Assembly: GCF_004028635.1 (NCBI RefSeq)
Contig: NZ_RQJW01000005.1
Location: 558,001-622,000, forward strand
Direction: 5' to 3'
Length of the DNA: 64,000 nucleotides
Origin: Streptomyces cyaneus
GTDB lineage: Bacteria; Actinomycetota; Actinomycetes; Streptomycetales; Streptomycetaceae
Both the position numbers and the translations under genes were made by a program. The notes under the pieces were generated by a model. The model was given only the letters and a program-made list of their open reading frames with translations, had not been told where the DNA came from and did no database searches. Below, one piece after another: positions 23,744-32,302 of this stretch. The number at the start of each line of letters is the position of its first letter. Position 1 is the stretch's first letter.

Positions 23744-24724
23744 ATGCACGCCATCCGCCTGCACGCCTTCGGCCCGGCCGAGAACCTCACCTACGAGGAC
23801 GTCGACGCCCCCGAACCGGGCCCCGGCCAGGTTCGTATCGCCGTAGCGGCAGCCGGTGTCCACCTCCTCGACACGGCCCTGCGCCAGGGCATCCAGGGCC
23901 CGGCGCCGCAGCCGCCCACGCTGCCCACGATCCCCGGCCGCGAGGTCGCCGGCGTCGTCGAGTCCCTCGGCGAGGGTGTCGCCGCGCTCTGGCTCGGCAA
24001 GCGCGTCGTAGCGCACCTGGGCTTCGCGCCGGGCGGCTACGCCGAGCTGGCCGTCGCCGACGTCGACCGCGTCCACGAGGTCCCGGCGAACCTCGACTTC
24101 GCCGAGGCCGTCGCCATGATCGGCACGGGCCGTACGACGATGGGGATCCTGCAGTTCGCCGAGCTCGGCCCGGACGCGGTCGCCGTGATCCCGGCCGCCG
24201 CCGGCGGCATCGGCACCCTGCTCGTGCAGTACGCCAGGAACGCGGGCGCCGTCGTCATCGGCCTCGCCGGAGGCCCTCAGAAGGTCGCCCGGGTGCAGGA
24301 GAACGGCGCCGACCTCGCCGTCGACTACACGGACCCGGCATGGCCCGAGAAGGTCCGCGCCTTCCTGGGCGGGCGGCCGGCCACCGTCGTCTTCGACGGC
24401 GTCGGCGGCGACGTCGCCCGCGAGTCCGTCGCCCTGCTCGGGCCCGGCGGCAGGCACCTCGTCTTCGGCTGGTCCGGCGCGGGGCTGCACGACGGCGAGC
24501 CCTACTTCGTCGACGGCGTCTCCCAGCAGGTCCTCGGCCCCGTGATGATGCAGAAGGCCGGCGGCCCCAACCCCGTACGCACCCTGGAACTGCGCGCCCT
24601 CACCGAAGCCGCCGCAGGCCGCCTCACCCCGGCCGTCCAGCGCTTCCCGCTCGCCGAGGCGGCGGCCGCCCACCGCGCCCTCGAAACGCGCGGAACCACC
24701 GGAAAGGTGGTTCTGGAGCCGTGA
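23744..24724 (+). CDS. Zinc-free quinone oxidoreductase-like MDR dehydrogenase
   Basis: 326 residues from ATG 23744 with GGGGGA upstream. GroES-like N-terminus (EPGPGQVRIAVAAAGVHLLDT), IPGREVAGVVESLGEGV, and NADP-binding VIPAAAGGIGTLLVQYAR. The catalytic-zinc cysteine and histidine are absent, so it belongs to the quinone-oxidoreductase branch. It probably reduces alkenals or quinones with NADPH. Likely co-transcribed with the upstream FAD enzyme. Confidence 0.9.
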   Translation: MHAIRLHAFGPAENLTYEDVDAPEPGPGQVRIAVAAAGVHLLDTALRQGIQGPAPQPPTLPTIPGREVAGVVESLGEGVAALWLGKRVVAHLGFAPGGYAELAVADVDRVHEVPANLDFAEAVAMIGTGRTTMGILQFAELGPDAVAVIPAAAGGIGTLLVQYARNAGAVVIGLAGGPQKVARVQENGADLAVDYTDPAWPEKVRAFLGGRPATVVFDGVGGDVARESVALLGPGGRHLVFGWSGAGLHDGEPYFVDGVSQQVLGPVMMQKAGGPNPVRTLELRALTEAAAGRLTPAVQRFPLAEAAAAHRALETRGTTGKVVLEP

Positions 24725-24826
24725 CCAGCCGCAGGCACTCCTCGAAGGCGATACCTCGCCCTTCCCGAGAGGGGATCCCTCAGCCCTCCCCGGAGCCGGG
24801 GGCCTGAGAAACGGGGGAAAAACGGC

Positions 24827-24860
24827 GGGAGGGGCCCCACCGGACCGCGGAGCCCCTCCC
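24827..24860. terminator. Bidirectional terminator hairpin
   Basis: Nine-bp GC stem (24827-24835 with 24852-24860) between the convergent MDR reductase and the large secreted protein gene. Confidence 0.6.
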
Positions 24861-24896
24861 CCACCCTCCGTCGACGGTCTGCCTGCCGTCGCCGGG

Positions 24897-27800
24897 TCAG
24901 CCGGCGACCGCCTTCGTCGCGTTGCTCACCGCCGACCCGTCCTTGTGACCCGTGCGGTGCGCGATCACCTTCACGGTGATCTTCTTGCCCTTCTGCGCCG
25001 ACTTCAGCACCAGCGACGACTTGGTCGCCCCGCTGATCGCCCTGCCGTTCGCGTACCACTGGTACGAGTACGAGGTCGGCGCGAGGCTCCACGTCCCCTT
25101 GGACGTCTTCAGCGTCTTGCCGACCTTCACCGTCCCGCTGATCACCGGCAGCCTGGTCGCCTTGGGCGCGTCACCCTTGGCCACGGTCACCGCCGCCGAG
25201 GTCGCCGTTCCGCTGACCCAGCCGGACTTGACCGCGGTGACGGTCACGGTGAGCTTCTTGCCGACCATCGAGGCGGGGACGGTGTACGTCGACGCCGTCG
25301 CCCCGCTGATCGCCGTACCGTTCGCCTTCCACTGGTACGTGTACGACGACGGGGTCGCCGACCAACTGCCCGGCGAGGCCGTCACCTTGGCGCCGGTCTT
25401 GGCCGTGCCGGTCACCTTGGGGGCGGCCGTGTTCTCCAGCTTGGGCTGGGCGGTCACGGTGAAGGTGCCGCGCCCGAACTCCCAGCCGCGCGTGATCACG
25501 CTGACGTTCCAGGTACCGGTGGCCGCGCCGGTCAGGTCGAGGGTCGCGGTCACCGTCCGGTTGTCCGCGGAGACCGAGTCGGCCGCCGCCGTGATCGTCT
25601 TCCCGGCCTGGCTCAGCCGGACGGTGACGTCGGGGCCGAGCGCGGTTCCGGTGACCGTGAGCTTCACCTTGCCGCCGGCCGCCCCGGTGTCGGGGCTGAC
25701 CGCGGTGACGGCCGTCTCCTCGGTGCCGCAGGGCGCGGACGTGCAGGTCAGCTTGGCGCTGTAGGCCGTACTCGGCGCCTTCTCGGGCAGGCCCAGCAGG
25801 AACAGCGTCGGCGTGCTCTGCGGGGACGAGCCGAGCGCGTCGCAGTCGTAGCCCTCCGGGATGTAGTGCGTGCAGCCGTTGTCCCAGGTCGACGTGTTGT
25901 ACAGCACCGGTACCGCCGTCGTGGTGGCGCCGGCGGTGTCCTTGATGTCGGTCTCGAAGCGGTCGAACCCGGCGGTCGGCAGCGCCGCGCACACCGCGGT
26001 GTGCGACTCGTCCAGGGTGCCGGTGATCGGCCCGTACCCGTAGGCCACGGACGGCACCTTGACGCACTCCGGCGCGGGCCCGTCGGCGGTCGCGATGCGC
26101 AGGGCGTCCAGGCGGTACTCGGGCGCGGCCCTGAGGTTGACCGGGGTCTGCACGAGGACCTGGTGGGTGGTGGACCCGGTGACCGCGCAGGAGGTGTTGC
26201 GGAAGGAGCACTCCACACGGCCGTCCCCGGCGACGACCGCGGAGTTGGCGGTGCCGAGGGCGTCCCGCACGTTGACGTGCACGACGTCGGTGTCCGCGGC
26301 GGTGGTCACCTGACGGCAGTCGAGGGTGCCGGGGGTGCCGTACGCGCTCTTCACGGAGGGTCCGCCGACCTTCGCGGCGGCGGTCTTCGTGCAGCCCGCC
26401 GAGGAGGCGCTCGCGGTGACGTCCCGCCGGGCCAGGGTGTAGGTGGCGGCCTGGTCGCGGCCGGTCACCAGCACGGTGTGGGCCTTGCCCGGGGTCAGGG
26501 AGCAGATGGTCCAGCCGTTGGTGGTGGCGTAGCGCTCGCAGACCCGCTTGCCGTCGGAGTCCAGCACCGAGAACTCCGCGGAGGCGGCCTGGGAGGTGGC
26601 GATCAGCTGGAAGACCTCGGCGTTCGTGTGCGCGCCCGCCGGGATGCCCAGGCACTGCGAGAAGACGCCGTCGCCCGTGGTCAGCGTGGCCTTCTCGCCG
26701 TCCGCGGCGAAGCTGCCGGCGGGCAGGACGGGGCAGCCCTGCGCGATGTCGGTGCGGTGGAAGGCCACCGCGTAGGCGCCGGTCGCCGAGTCCCCCTCGT
26801 CGTCGGTGTGCACCAGCGCCCGGTAGGGCGCCTCGCCGGTGAGCGCGCAGTCGCCGCCCCTCAGCTCGTCCTGGTCGCACTGCGGGGTGCCGGCCCGGTC
26901 CAGGACCTCCACCTCGGGGGTCAGCCCGGCCGAGGAGAGCGAGGTGAGCGCGGCGATCCGGGCACCCTGCGGGGCGTCCAGCGTCAGGCAGTCGTACTGT
27001 CCGGCCTTGCTCAACTCGCCCTTGTACAGCCCCATCCCGGTCGGCACGCACCCGGCGTCCGAGGCGCGGTCGAGGACGAGCAGGTCGTCATGTGCGCCGC
27101 TGTAGGGGGAGGTGCCGTCGAGGATCGCGGTGTACGTGCCCGCGGTCGGCAGCCGGCACGGGTCGCTCTCCCGGCAGGCGATCTTCCCGGCCGCGTCGTA
27201 CACCAGGACGGGGCTCGCGGAGTCGTCGTCGACCGCGTGGACCAGGTAGGCCCCGGCCTTGCCGACGGTGAAGGTGAAGCAGGGGTCGGTGCCGAAGTCC
27301 AGGCCCGCCGGCCGCCCGAAGGGGCGCACGGACGCGGTCCGGCAGCCCTGCGGGTCGGTCAGCGCGCGCACCTTGACCGCGTACTGGGCGGGGAAGCCGT
27401 TCTCCGCCTCGGTGACCTGGGACAGCACCCGGTACGGGCCCTCGCCGGGCAGCACACAGCTGAAGGTGTCCTCGTCGTCCTCGGTGACGCGGGGGCAGAT
27501 CCGGGCGCCGCTCGCGTCGGTGATCCACGCGACGACGAAGCCGTAGACGCTCGTCCCCCGGGTGAGACGGACGCGCTGGCCCGGCTTGCCCTCGAACGCC
27601 TGGCAGTCGACCTCCAGCGGGCTCGCCGAGGTCCGGCTCACCGTGGGCAGGTCCCAGGAGGTGCCGACCGGCTCGAAGCAGCCCGGCGTGGCCGAGCCGA
27701 GCGGGACGACGGTGACCGCGGCCTGCTCCGGGTCCACCCAGCCGTTGTTGACGACCTTGACGGTGTAGGTGCCGGCCGCGGGCACCTGGCACCAGCCGTT

Positions 27801-28154
27801 GTCGTAGGACTGCACGTCGTAGCAGTCGACTTGGGTGCCGTCCGCGGCGTACATCTGCGCGTACGCGTTGTTCCCGCTGTCGTCCAGCAACATCCGGTAC
27901 AGGCCCGCCTGCGGAGCCGTCACGGAGAAGCAGGCGCTGTCCTGGGCCGGCACGGTCGCCTTGCCGACGGCGTCCCCCGGGTCGCCGAAGGACGCGAGCG
28001 CGAGCGGCGCGCACTCCCCGTCGGCGGCGACGGCGGGGCTCGCCCCGGTCAGGGTCAGCAGTGAGGCGAACAGCGAGACGACAGCGGCGAAGACGGCCGC
28101 AGACCTGGCCGCCCGCCCCCGTCTCGCAGGCAGACAGGAGTCGTCGTCGGACAT
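24897..28154 (-). CDS. Large secreted multidomain protein with Cys-paired repeats and Ig-like tail
   Basis: 1085 residues. Signal peptide 1-43 (basic start, ...GASPAVAA). Residues about 44-810 are some seven or eight degenerate beta-domain repeats, each with paired cysteines and a C(Q/R/S)(V/L)P...Y-type closing segment (WCQVPAAGTYTV, PCRLPTAGTYTA, SCVLPGEGPYRV), resembling bacterial pre-peptidase C-terminal domains. A TIG/IPT-like domain follows (about 815-904), then two Ig-like repeats (about 905-992 and 993-1085) with TYQWKANGTAISGAT / SYQWYANGRAISGAT. No catalytic motif or cell-wall anchor. A surface or matrix-binding role is likely; adhesion is inference. Start ATG 28154 with GGGGG upstream. 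Confidence 0.82.
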   Translation of the reverse strand: MSDDDSCLPARRGRAARSAAVFAAVVSLFASLLTLTGASPAVAADGECAPLALASFGDPGDAVGKATVPAQDSACFSVTAPQAGLYRMLLDDSGNNAYAQMYAADGTQVDCYDVQSYDNGWCQVPAAGTYTVKVVNNGWVDPEQAAVTVVPLGSATPGCFEPVGTSWDLPTVSRTSASPLEVDCQAFEGKPGQRVRLTRGTSVYGFVVAWITDASGARICPRVTEDDEDTFSCVLPGEGPYRVLSQVTEAENGFPAQYAVKVRALTDPQGCRTASVRPFGRPAGLDFGTDPCFTFTVGKAGAYLVHAVDDDSASPVLVYDAAGKIACRESDPCRLPTAGTYTAILDGTSPYSGAHDDLLVLDRASDAGCVPTGMGLYKGELSKAGQYDCLTLDAPQGARIAALTSLSSAGLTPEVEVLDRAGTPQCDQDELRGGDCALTGEAPYRALVHTDDEGDSATGAYAVAFHRTDIAQGCPVLPAGSFAADGEKATLTTGDGVFSQCLGIPAGAHTNAEVFQLIATSQAASAEFSVLDSDGKRVCERYATTNGWTICSLTPGKAHTVLVTGRDQAATYTLARRDVTASASSAGCTKTAAAKVGGPSVKSAYGTPGTLDCRQVTTAADTDVVHVNVRDALGTANSAVVAGDGRVECSFRNTSCAVTGSTTHQVLVQTPVNLRAAPEYRLDALRIATADGPAPECVKVPSVAYGYGPITGTLDESHTAVCAALPTAGFDRFETDIKDTAGATTTAVPVLYNTSTWDNGCTHYIPEGYDCDALGSSPQSTPTLFLLGLPEKAPSTAYSAKLTCTSAPCGTEETAVTAVSPDTGAAGGKVKLTVTGTALGPDVTVRLSQAGKTITAAADSVSADNRTVTATLDLTGAATGTWNVSVITRGWEFGRGTFTVTAQPKLENTAAPKVTGTAKTGAKVTASPGSWSATPSSYTYQWKANGTAISGATASTYTVPASMVGKKLTVTVTAVKSGWVSGTATSAAVTVAKGDAPKATRLPVISGTVKVGKTLKTSKGTWSLAPTSYSYQWYANGRAISGATKSSLVLKSAQKGKKITVKVIAHRTGHKDGSAVSNATKAVAG

Positions 28155-28253
28155 GGAATCCCCCCTGGATCATTGGTCGTTGAGGCGATGGTCGCACAGG
28201 GGTGCGACAACGCACGCGCGAGTATCCAGGGGTGAAAGCCGGCGAAACTTTCG

Positions 28254-29660
28254 TCAGTGCCGCCCGGCCACCCGGTCGGCGAACCGCGCCAGCTTCGAGG
28301 ACTCCGCGGTGTTCGCGGTGTGCTCCCGCCGGTCCGCCGCCCGGTAGGTGGCGTACAGCCCGTGCACTCCGAGCCACCGCAGCGGCTCCGGCTCCCATTT
28401 GCGCACCTTGTGGCCGACCCAAGGAAGCTCGGTCAGCTCGGTGCGCCCGCCCTGGCCCGAGTCCTGCTGCACCAGGTCCCGCAGCGTGCGGGCCGCCAGG
28501 TTGGCGGTGGCGACGCCCGAGCCGACGTAGCCGCCCGCCCACCCGAGCCCCGTCGACCGGTCCAGGGTGACCGTCGCGCACCAGTCGCGCGGCACGCCCA
28601 GCACGCCCGACCAGGCGTGCTCGATCCGGACCGGGGCCAGCTGCGGGAAGAAGCGCACGAGGATCTCGCGCAGCGCCTCGACCGTCGCGTCCTGCGTACG
28701 CCCGTCGTTGTCGGTCCGCGAGCCGAAGCGGTAGGGCACCCCGCGCCCGCCCAGCGCGATCCGTCCGTCGGCGGTGCGCTGCGCGTACATGTAGGCGTGC
28801 GCCATGTCGCCCAGCGTCTCGCCCCCGTCCCAGCCCACCGACTCCCACTGCTCCTGCGTCAGCGGCTCGGTGGCAATCATCGAGGAGTTCATGGGCAGCC
28901 AGGTCCGCTTCTGGCCCTTCAGGGCGGCGGTGAACCCCTCGGTGCAGCGCAGGACATAGGGCGCGCGGACGGTGCCGTACGGCGTGACCGCGTGCTTGGG
29001 CCGGATCTCCGTCACCGGCGTCAGCTCGTGAAGGGTGACCCCGAGCGCTTCCACGGCCGCCGCGAGGCCCTTCACCAGCTTCACCGGGTGCACCCTTGCC
29101 CCGTGCGGCGTCCAGGTCGAACCGACCGCGTCCGCGATCTTGACGCGTTCGGCGGTCTCGCGGGCGCCGAACAGCTCACGGTCCTTCTCGCCGTACGCCA
29201 GCTCGTGCTCGTGGAAGGCCTTCAGTCGCGCCAACTGGGCGGGGGTGCGGGCGACTTCGAGGACACCGCCCTTGTGCAGCCCGGCGTCGAAGCCCTCTTC
29301 GGCGACGGCTCGGGCGACCTCGTCGACGGTGTCGTTCATGGCCCGCTGCAGCCGTACGGCGGCCTCGTGGCCGTGCAGCTTCGCGTACCGGTCGCGCCCC
29401 GCGATGCCGTTGTACAGCCAGCCGCCGTTGCGCCCCGAGGCGCCGTATCCGCAGAACTTCTGCTCCAGGACGGTGATCCGGAGGAAGGGGACCGCCTTCT
29501 TCAGGTAGTACGCGGTCCACAGTCCCGTGTACCCACCGCCCACGATCACCACGTCCGCGGAGGCGTCCCCCGCGAGCGGCTCCCGCACCTCGGGGAGGCC
29601 GTCGTCCGCGTACCAGAAGGAAATGCCGCCGTTCACGGCACCACTGACAGAGCTGCTCAT
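28254..29660 (-). CDS. FAD-dependent amine oxidase/dehydrogenase, DAO family (PuuB-like)
   Basis: 468 residues. FAD motif VVIVGGGYTGLWTAYYLKK (38-56), CGYGASGRNGGWL typical of gamma-glutamylputrescine oxidase-like enzymes, and C-terminal LGWAGGYVGSGVATANLAART. The likely reaction is oxidative deamination of a gamma-glutamylated polyamine or another secondary amine. A putative SSAT-like acetyltransferase gene lies on the other strand (30611), which would fit polyamine metabolism, but no puuA-type ligase is adjacent. Divergent from the APH-like gene across 53 bp. Confidence 0.88.
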   Translation of the reverse strand: MSSSVSGAVNGGISFWYADDGLPEVREPLAGDASADVVIVGGGYTGLWTAYYLKKAVPFLRITVLEQKFCGYGASGRNGGWLYNGIAGRDRYAKLHGHEAAVRLQRAMNDTVDEVARAVAEEGFDAGLHKGGVLEVARTPAQLARLKAFHEHELAYGEKDRELFGARETAERVKIADAVGSTWTPHGARVHPVKLVKGLAAAVEALGVTLHELTPVTEIRPKHAVTPYGTVRAPYVLRCTEGFTAALKGQKRTWLPMNSSMIATEPLTQEQWESVGWDGGETLGDMAHAYMYAQRTADGRIALGGRGVPYRFGSRTDNDGRTQDATVEALREILVRFFPQLAPVRIEHAWSGVLGVPRDWCATVTLDRSTGLGWAGGYVGSGVATANLAARTLRDLVQQDSGQGGRTELTELPWVGHKVRKWEPEPLRWLGVHGLYATYRAADRREHTANTAESSKLARFADRVAGRH

Positions 29661-29713
29661 GCGAGGACGGTAATTGGGGTGAGCCGATTGCGGCAGCCCA
29701 GTACGGTCACAAG

Positions 29714-30601
29714 GTGATCGACATTCCGGACGCGCTCATCGCCCAGCACGTGCGCTACGACGGAGAGGCCGGCCGTGCCTACGTCACCACGCTCGCGGAG
29801 CGTGCCGCGCGCTTCCTGGAGCACTGGCGGCTGCGACTGGACGGGCCGACGATGTACGGCCGCTGCGCGCTGGTCCTGCCCGTGCTGCGGGCCGACGGTA
29901 CACGGGCCGTACTCAAGCTCCAGGACGTCGACGAGGAGACCGTGGGAGAGCCGGTCGCACTGCGGGCGTGGCGGGGCGACGGGGCAGTGCTGCTTCTGGA
30001 CTCCGACGACGAAACGGGCACGCTGCTGCTGGAGCGGCTCGACGCGAACCGGCTCCTGGACGATCTGCCGGACTCCCGCGAGGCCACGGTGGTCATCGCC
30101 CGTCTGCTGGCGCATCTCACCGCCACCCCGGCCCCACCGGGCATGCGCGGCCTCGGCGACATCGCCGAGGAGATGCTGGACGAGACGCCGGCGGCCCTGG
30201 AGCACCTCCCGGACCCGGCCGTCCGCCGCCTCGTCGCGGACTGCGCGGCGGCCGTGCGCGAGGTCGCCGCCGAGCCCGGCGACCGGCTGCTGCACTGGGA
30301 CCTGCACTTCGAGAACGTCCTCGGCTCCGACCGGGCGCCCTGGCTCGCCATCGACCCCAAGCCGCTGGCCGGCGACCCCGGGTTCGACCTGTTCCCGGCG
30401 CTGTGGAACCGCTTCGACGCGGACGAGGTGCGGTGGCGCTTCGACGCCATGACCGAGGTTCTCGGCCTCGACCGGGACCGGGCTCGCGCCTGGACGCTGG
30501 GCCGAGTGCTGCAGAACTCGCTGTGGCAGATCGAGGAGGGCGGCGCCCCGCTCGACGAGCACATGGAAATCGCGAGGCGCATGCGGAGCCACCCCGGTTA
30601 G
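29714..30601 (+). CDS. Aminoglycoside phosphotransferase family kinase (APH(6)-like)
   Basis: 295 residues from GTG 29714. Kinase-like fold with AVLKLQDVDEE (ATP Lys), catalytic loop LHWDLHFENVL (HxDxxxxN) and metal-binding AIDPKPLAGDPGFDLFPAL. The PKPxxGDPxxD pattern is that of streptomycin 6-kinases and hydroxyurea phosphotransferases. Whether it confers resistance or phosphorylates a metabolite is not decided by sequence. It is followed after 9 bp by the GNAT gene, so the two are probably one operon. Confidence 0.85.
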   Translation: MIDIPDALIAQHVRYDGEAGRAYVTTLAERAARFLEHWRLRLDGPTMYGRCALVLPVLRADGTRAVLKLQDVDEETVGEPVALRAWRGDGAVLLLDSDDETGTLLLERLDANRLLDDLPDSREATVVIARLLAHLTATPAPPGMRGLGDIAEEMLDETPAALEHLPDPAVRRLVADCAAAVREVAAEPGDRLLHWDLHFENVLGSDRAPWLAIDPKPLAGDPGFDLFPALWNRFDADEVRWRFDAMTEVLGLDRDRARAWTLGRVLQNSLWQIEEGGAPLDEHMEIARRMRSHPG

Positions 30602-30610
30602 CCTCGCCCC

Positions 30611-31105
30611 ATGATCCGACCCGCCACGCCCGCCGACATCCCCGCCCTGCACACCCTGATCCGCGAACTCGCCGAGTACGAGAAGGCCCCGCACGAGGCG
30701 AAGGCCACCCCGCAGCAGCTCCACGAGGCCCTCTTCGGCGACCACCCGGCCGCCTACGCGCACATCGCGGCCGACGACGTGACCGGCGAGACCGTCGGCT
30801 GTGCGATCTGGTTCCTGAACTTCTCCACCTGGCGCGGCGTCCACGGCATCTACCTGGAGGACCTCTACGTCCGCCCCACCGCCCGCGGCGCCGGCCACGG
30901 CAAGGCCCTGCTCACCGAACTGGCCCGGCTCTGCGTGGAGCGCGGCTACGAGCGCCTGGAGTGGTCCGTACTGAACTGGAACACCCCGTCCATCGCCTTC
31001 TACGAGGCCCTCGGCGCCTGCCCCCAGGACGAGTGGACGGTGTACCGCCTGACGGACGAGGCGCTCGCCGAGCTGGGCGCCGCACCGGAGCGCGGGGCGG
31101 TGTGA
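30611..31105 (+). CDS. GNAT acetyltransferase, diamine (SSAT)-like
   Basis: 164 residues. MIRPATPADIPALHTLIRELAEYEKAP is the classic start of spermidine/spermine N1-acetyltransferase-like proteins. Then CAIWFLNFSTWRGVHGIYLEDLYVRP, the acetyl-CoA loop RGAGHGKALL and WNTPSIAFYEALGA. Probably acetylates a polyamine or thialysine-like amine. It is 9 bp behind the APH-like gene and 46 bp before the DUF4037 gene. Confidence 0.88.
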   Translation: MIRPATPADIPALHTLIRELAEYEKAPHEAKATPQQLHEALFGDHPAAYAHIAADDVTGETVGCAIWFLNFSTWRGVHGIYLEDLYVRPTARGAGHGKALLTELARLCVERGYERLEWSVLNWNTPSIAFYEALGACPQDEWTVYRLTDEALAELGAAPERGAV

Positions 31106-31150
31106 ACGTCCTGCGCATGACACGCCACCGAATGGGCACGGCTTCCCGGC

Positions 31151-32302
31151 ATGAGCCACACGAATATGCGCCGCATGAACTCCCCCGCGCCTGAACCCGA
31201 CTTCATCCCCGGCCTCGAACTGTCCCGCCGCTACTACACCGACGCCGTACGCCCGTTGCTGGAGGAGGCCGCCCCCGGCGTCCCCCACTCCGCCGCCCGC
31301 ATGGGCAGCGGCTCCGAGGTCCTCGGCTACGACACCGCGCGCTCCGCCGACCACGAGTGGGGCCCGCGCCTACAGGTCTTCCTCCACCGCCACGACGTGC
31401 CCCGCCATGCGGCCCGCATCAGACACGTCCTCGCCGAGCACCTCCCGAAGACGTTCCTCGGCCACCCCACCCACTTCGCCCCGGCGGGAGAGGAGGACCG
31501 GGACATCCGCGTCATGCGGCTCACCGACGGCCCCGTCCACCACCGCGTCGAAGTCACCGGCACCTCCACCTGGTTCACCGACACCCTCGGCTTCGACCCG
31601 GCGCAGGGCCTCACCCCGGCCGACTGGCTGGCCACCCCCACCCAGCTGCTCGCCGAGGTCACCGCGGGCGCCGTCTTCCACGACGGCCTGCACACGCTCA
31701 CCCCGTTACGCCGAGCGCTGCGCTGGTACCCCCACGACGTCTGGCTGTACGTCCTGGCGTGCCAGTGGCAGCGCATCGCGCAGGAGGAGGCCTTCGTGGG
31801 CCGCTCGGGCGAGGTCGGCGACGAACTGGGCTCCGCCGTCACCGCCGCCCGCCTGGTCCGCGACCTGATGCGGCTCTGCCTCCTGATGGACCGCCGCTAC
31901 CCGCCGTACGGCAAGTGGCTCGGCAGCGCGTTCGCCCGCAGCCGCGTCGGCCCCCGCCTGACCCCGGACCTCACGGCCGTCCTCGCCGCCACCGACTGGC
32001 ACACCCGCGAACAGCACCTCACCCACGCGTACGAGATCGTCGCGCATCTGCACAACGAGCTCGCCCTGACCGACCGCGTCGCCCCCACCACGCGCCCGTA
32101 CCACTCACGCCCCTTCCAGGTCCTGCGCGCCGACCGCTTCACCGAGGCCCTCACCGCCCGCATCACCGACCCGGTCCTGCGCGACCTGCCGCTCGTCGGC
32201 GCGGTGGACCAGTTCCTCGACAGCACCGACGTCCTGACCCGCCCCGAACTGACCAGGGCCGTCGGCCAGGACTTGCGAAAGCCCGGTTCAGAACGGATCT
32301 GA
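31151..32302 (+). CDS. DUF4037 protein (nucleotidyltransferase-like) with a TTA codon
   Basis: 383 residues. Begins near FIPGLELSRRYYTDAVRPLL and carries GSGSEVLGYDTARSADHEWGPRLQVF, a minimal-nucleotidyltransferase-type GS...D motif, followed by the DUF4037 C-terminal helical domain. Codon 186 (31706-31708) is TTA, the rare leucine codon read only by bldA tRNA in Streptomyces, so translation should depend on development. No obvious RBS precedes ATG 31151; ATGs at 31166 and 31175 are alternatives. The 3' end overlaps the convergent acyltransferase gene by 15 bp. Substrate unknown; aminoglycoside nucleotidyltransferase-like. Confidence 0.82.
   Translation: MSHTNMRRMNSPAPEPDFIPGLELSRRYYTDAVRPLLEEAAPGVPHSAARMGSGSEVLGYDTARSADHEWGPRLQVFLHRHDVPRHAARIRHVLAEHLPKTFLGHPTHFAPAGEEDRDIRVMRLTDGPVHHRVEVTGTSTWFTDTLGFDPAQGLTPADWLATPTQLLAEVTAGAVFHDGLHTLTPLRRALRWYPHDVWLYVLACQWQRIAQEEAFVGRSGEVGDELGSAVTAARLVRDLMRLCLLMDRRYPPYGKWLGSAFARSRVGPRLTPDLTAVLAATDWHTREQHLTHAYEIVAHLHNELALTDRVAPTTRPYHSRPFQVLRADRFTEALTARITDPVLRDLPLVGAVDQFLDSTDVLTRPELTRAVGQDLRKPGSERI

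Noticed and set aside
24945..28064. 1039-codon plus-strand frame opposite the large secreted protein
   Set aside because: The minus-strand gene has signal peptide, repeats and stop/start in register; the plus frame is antisense noise.
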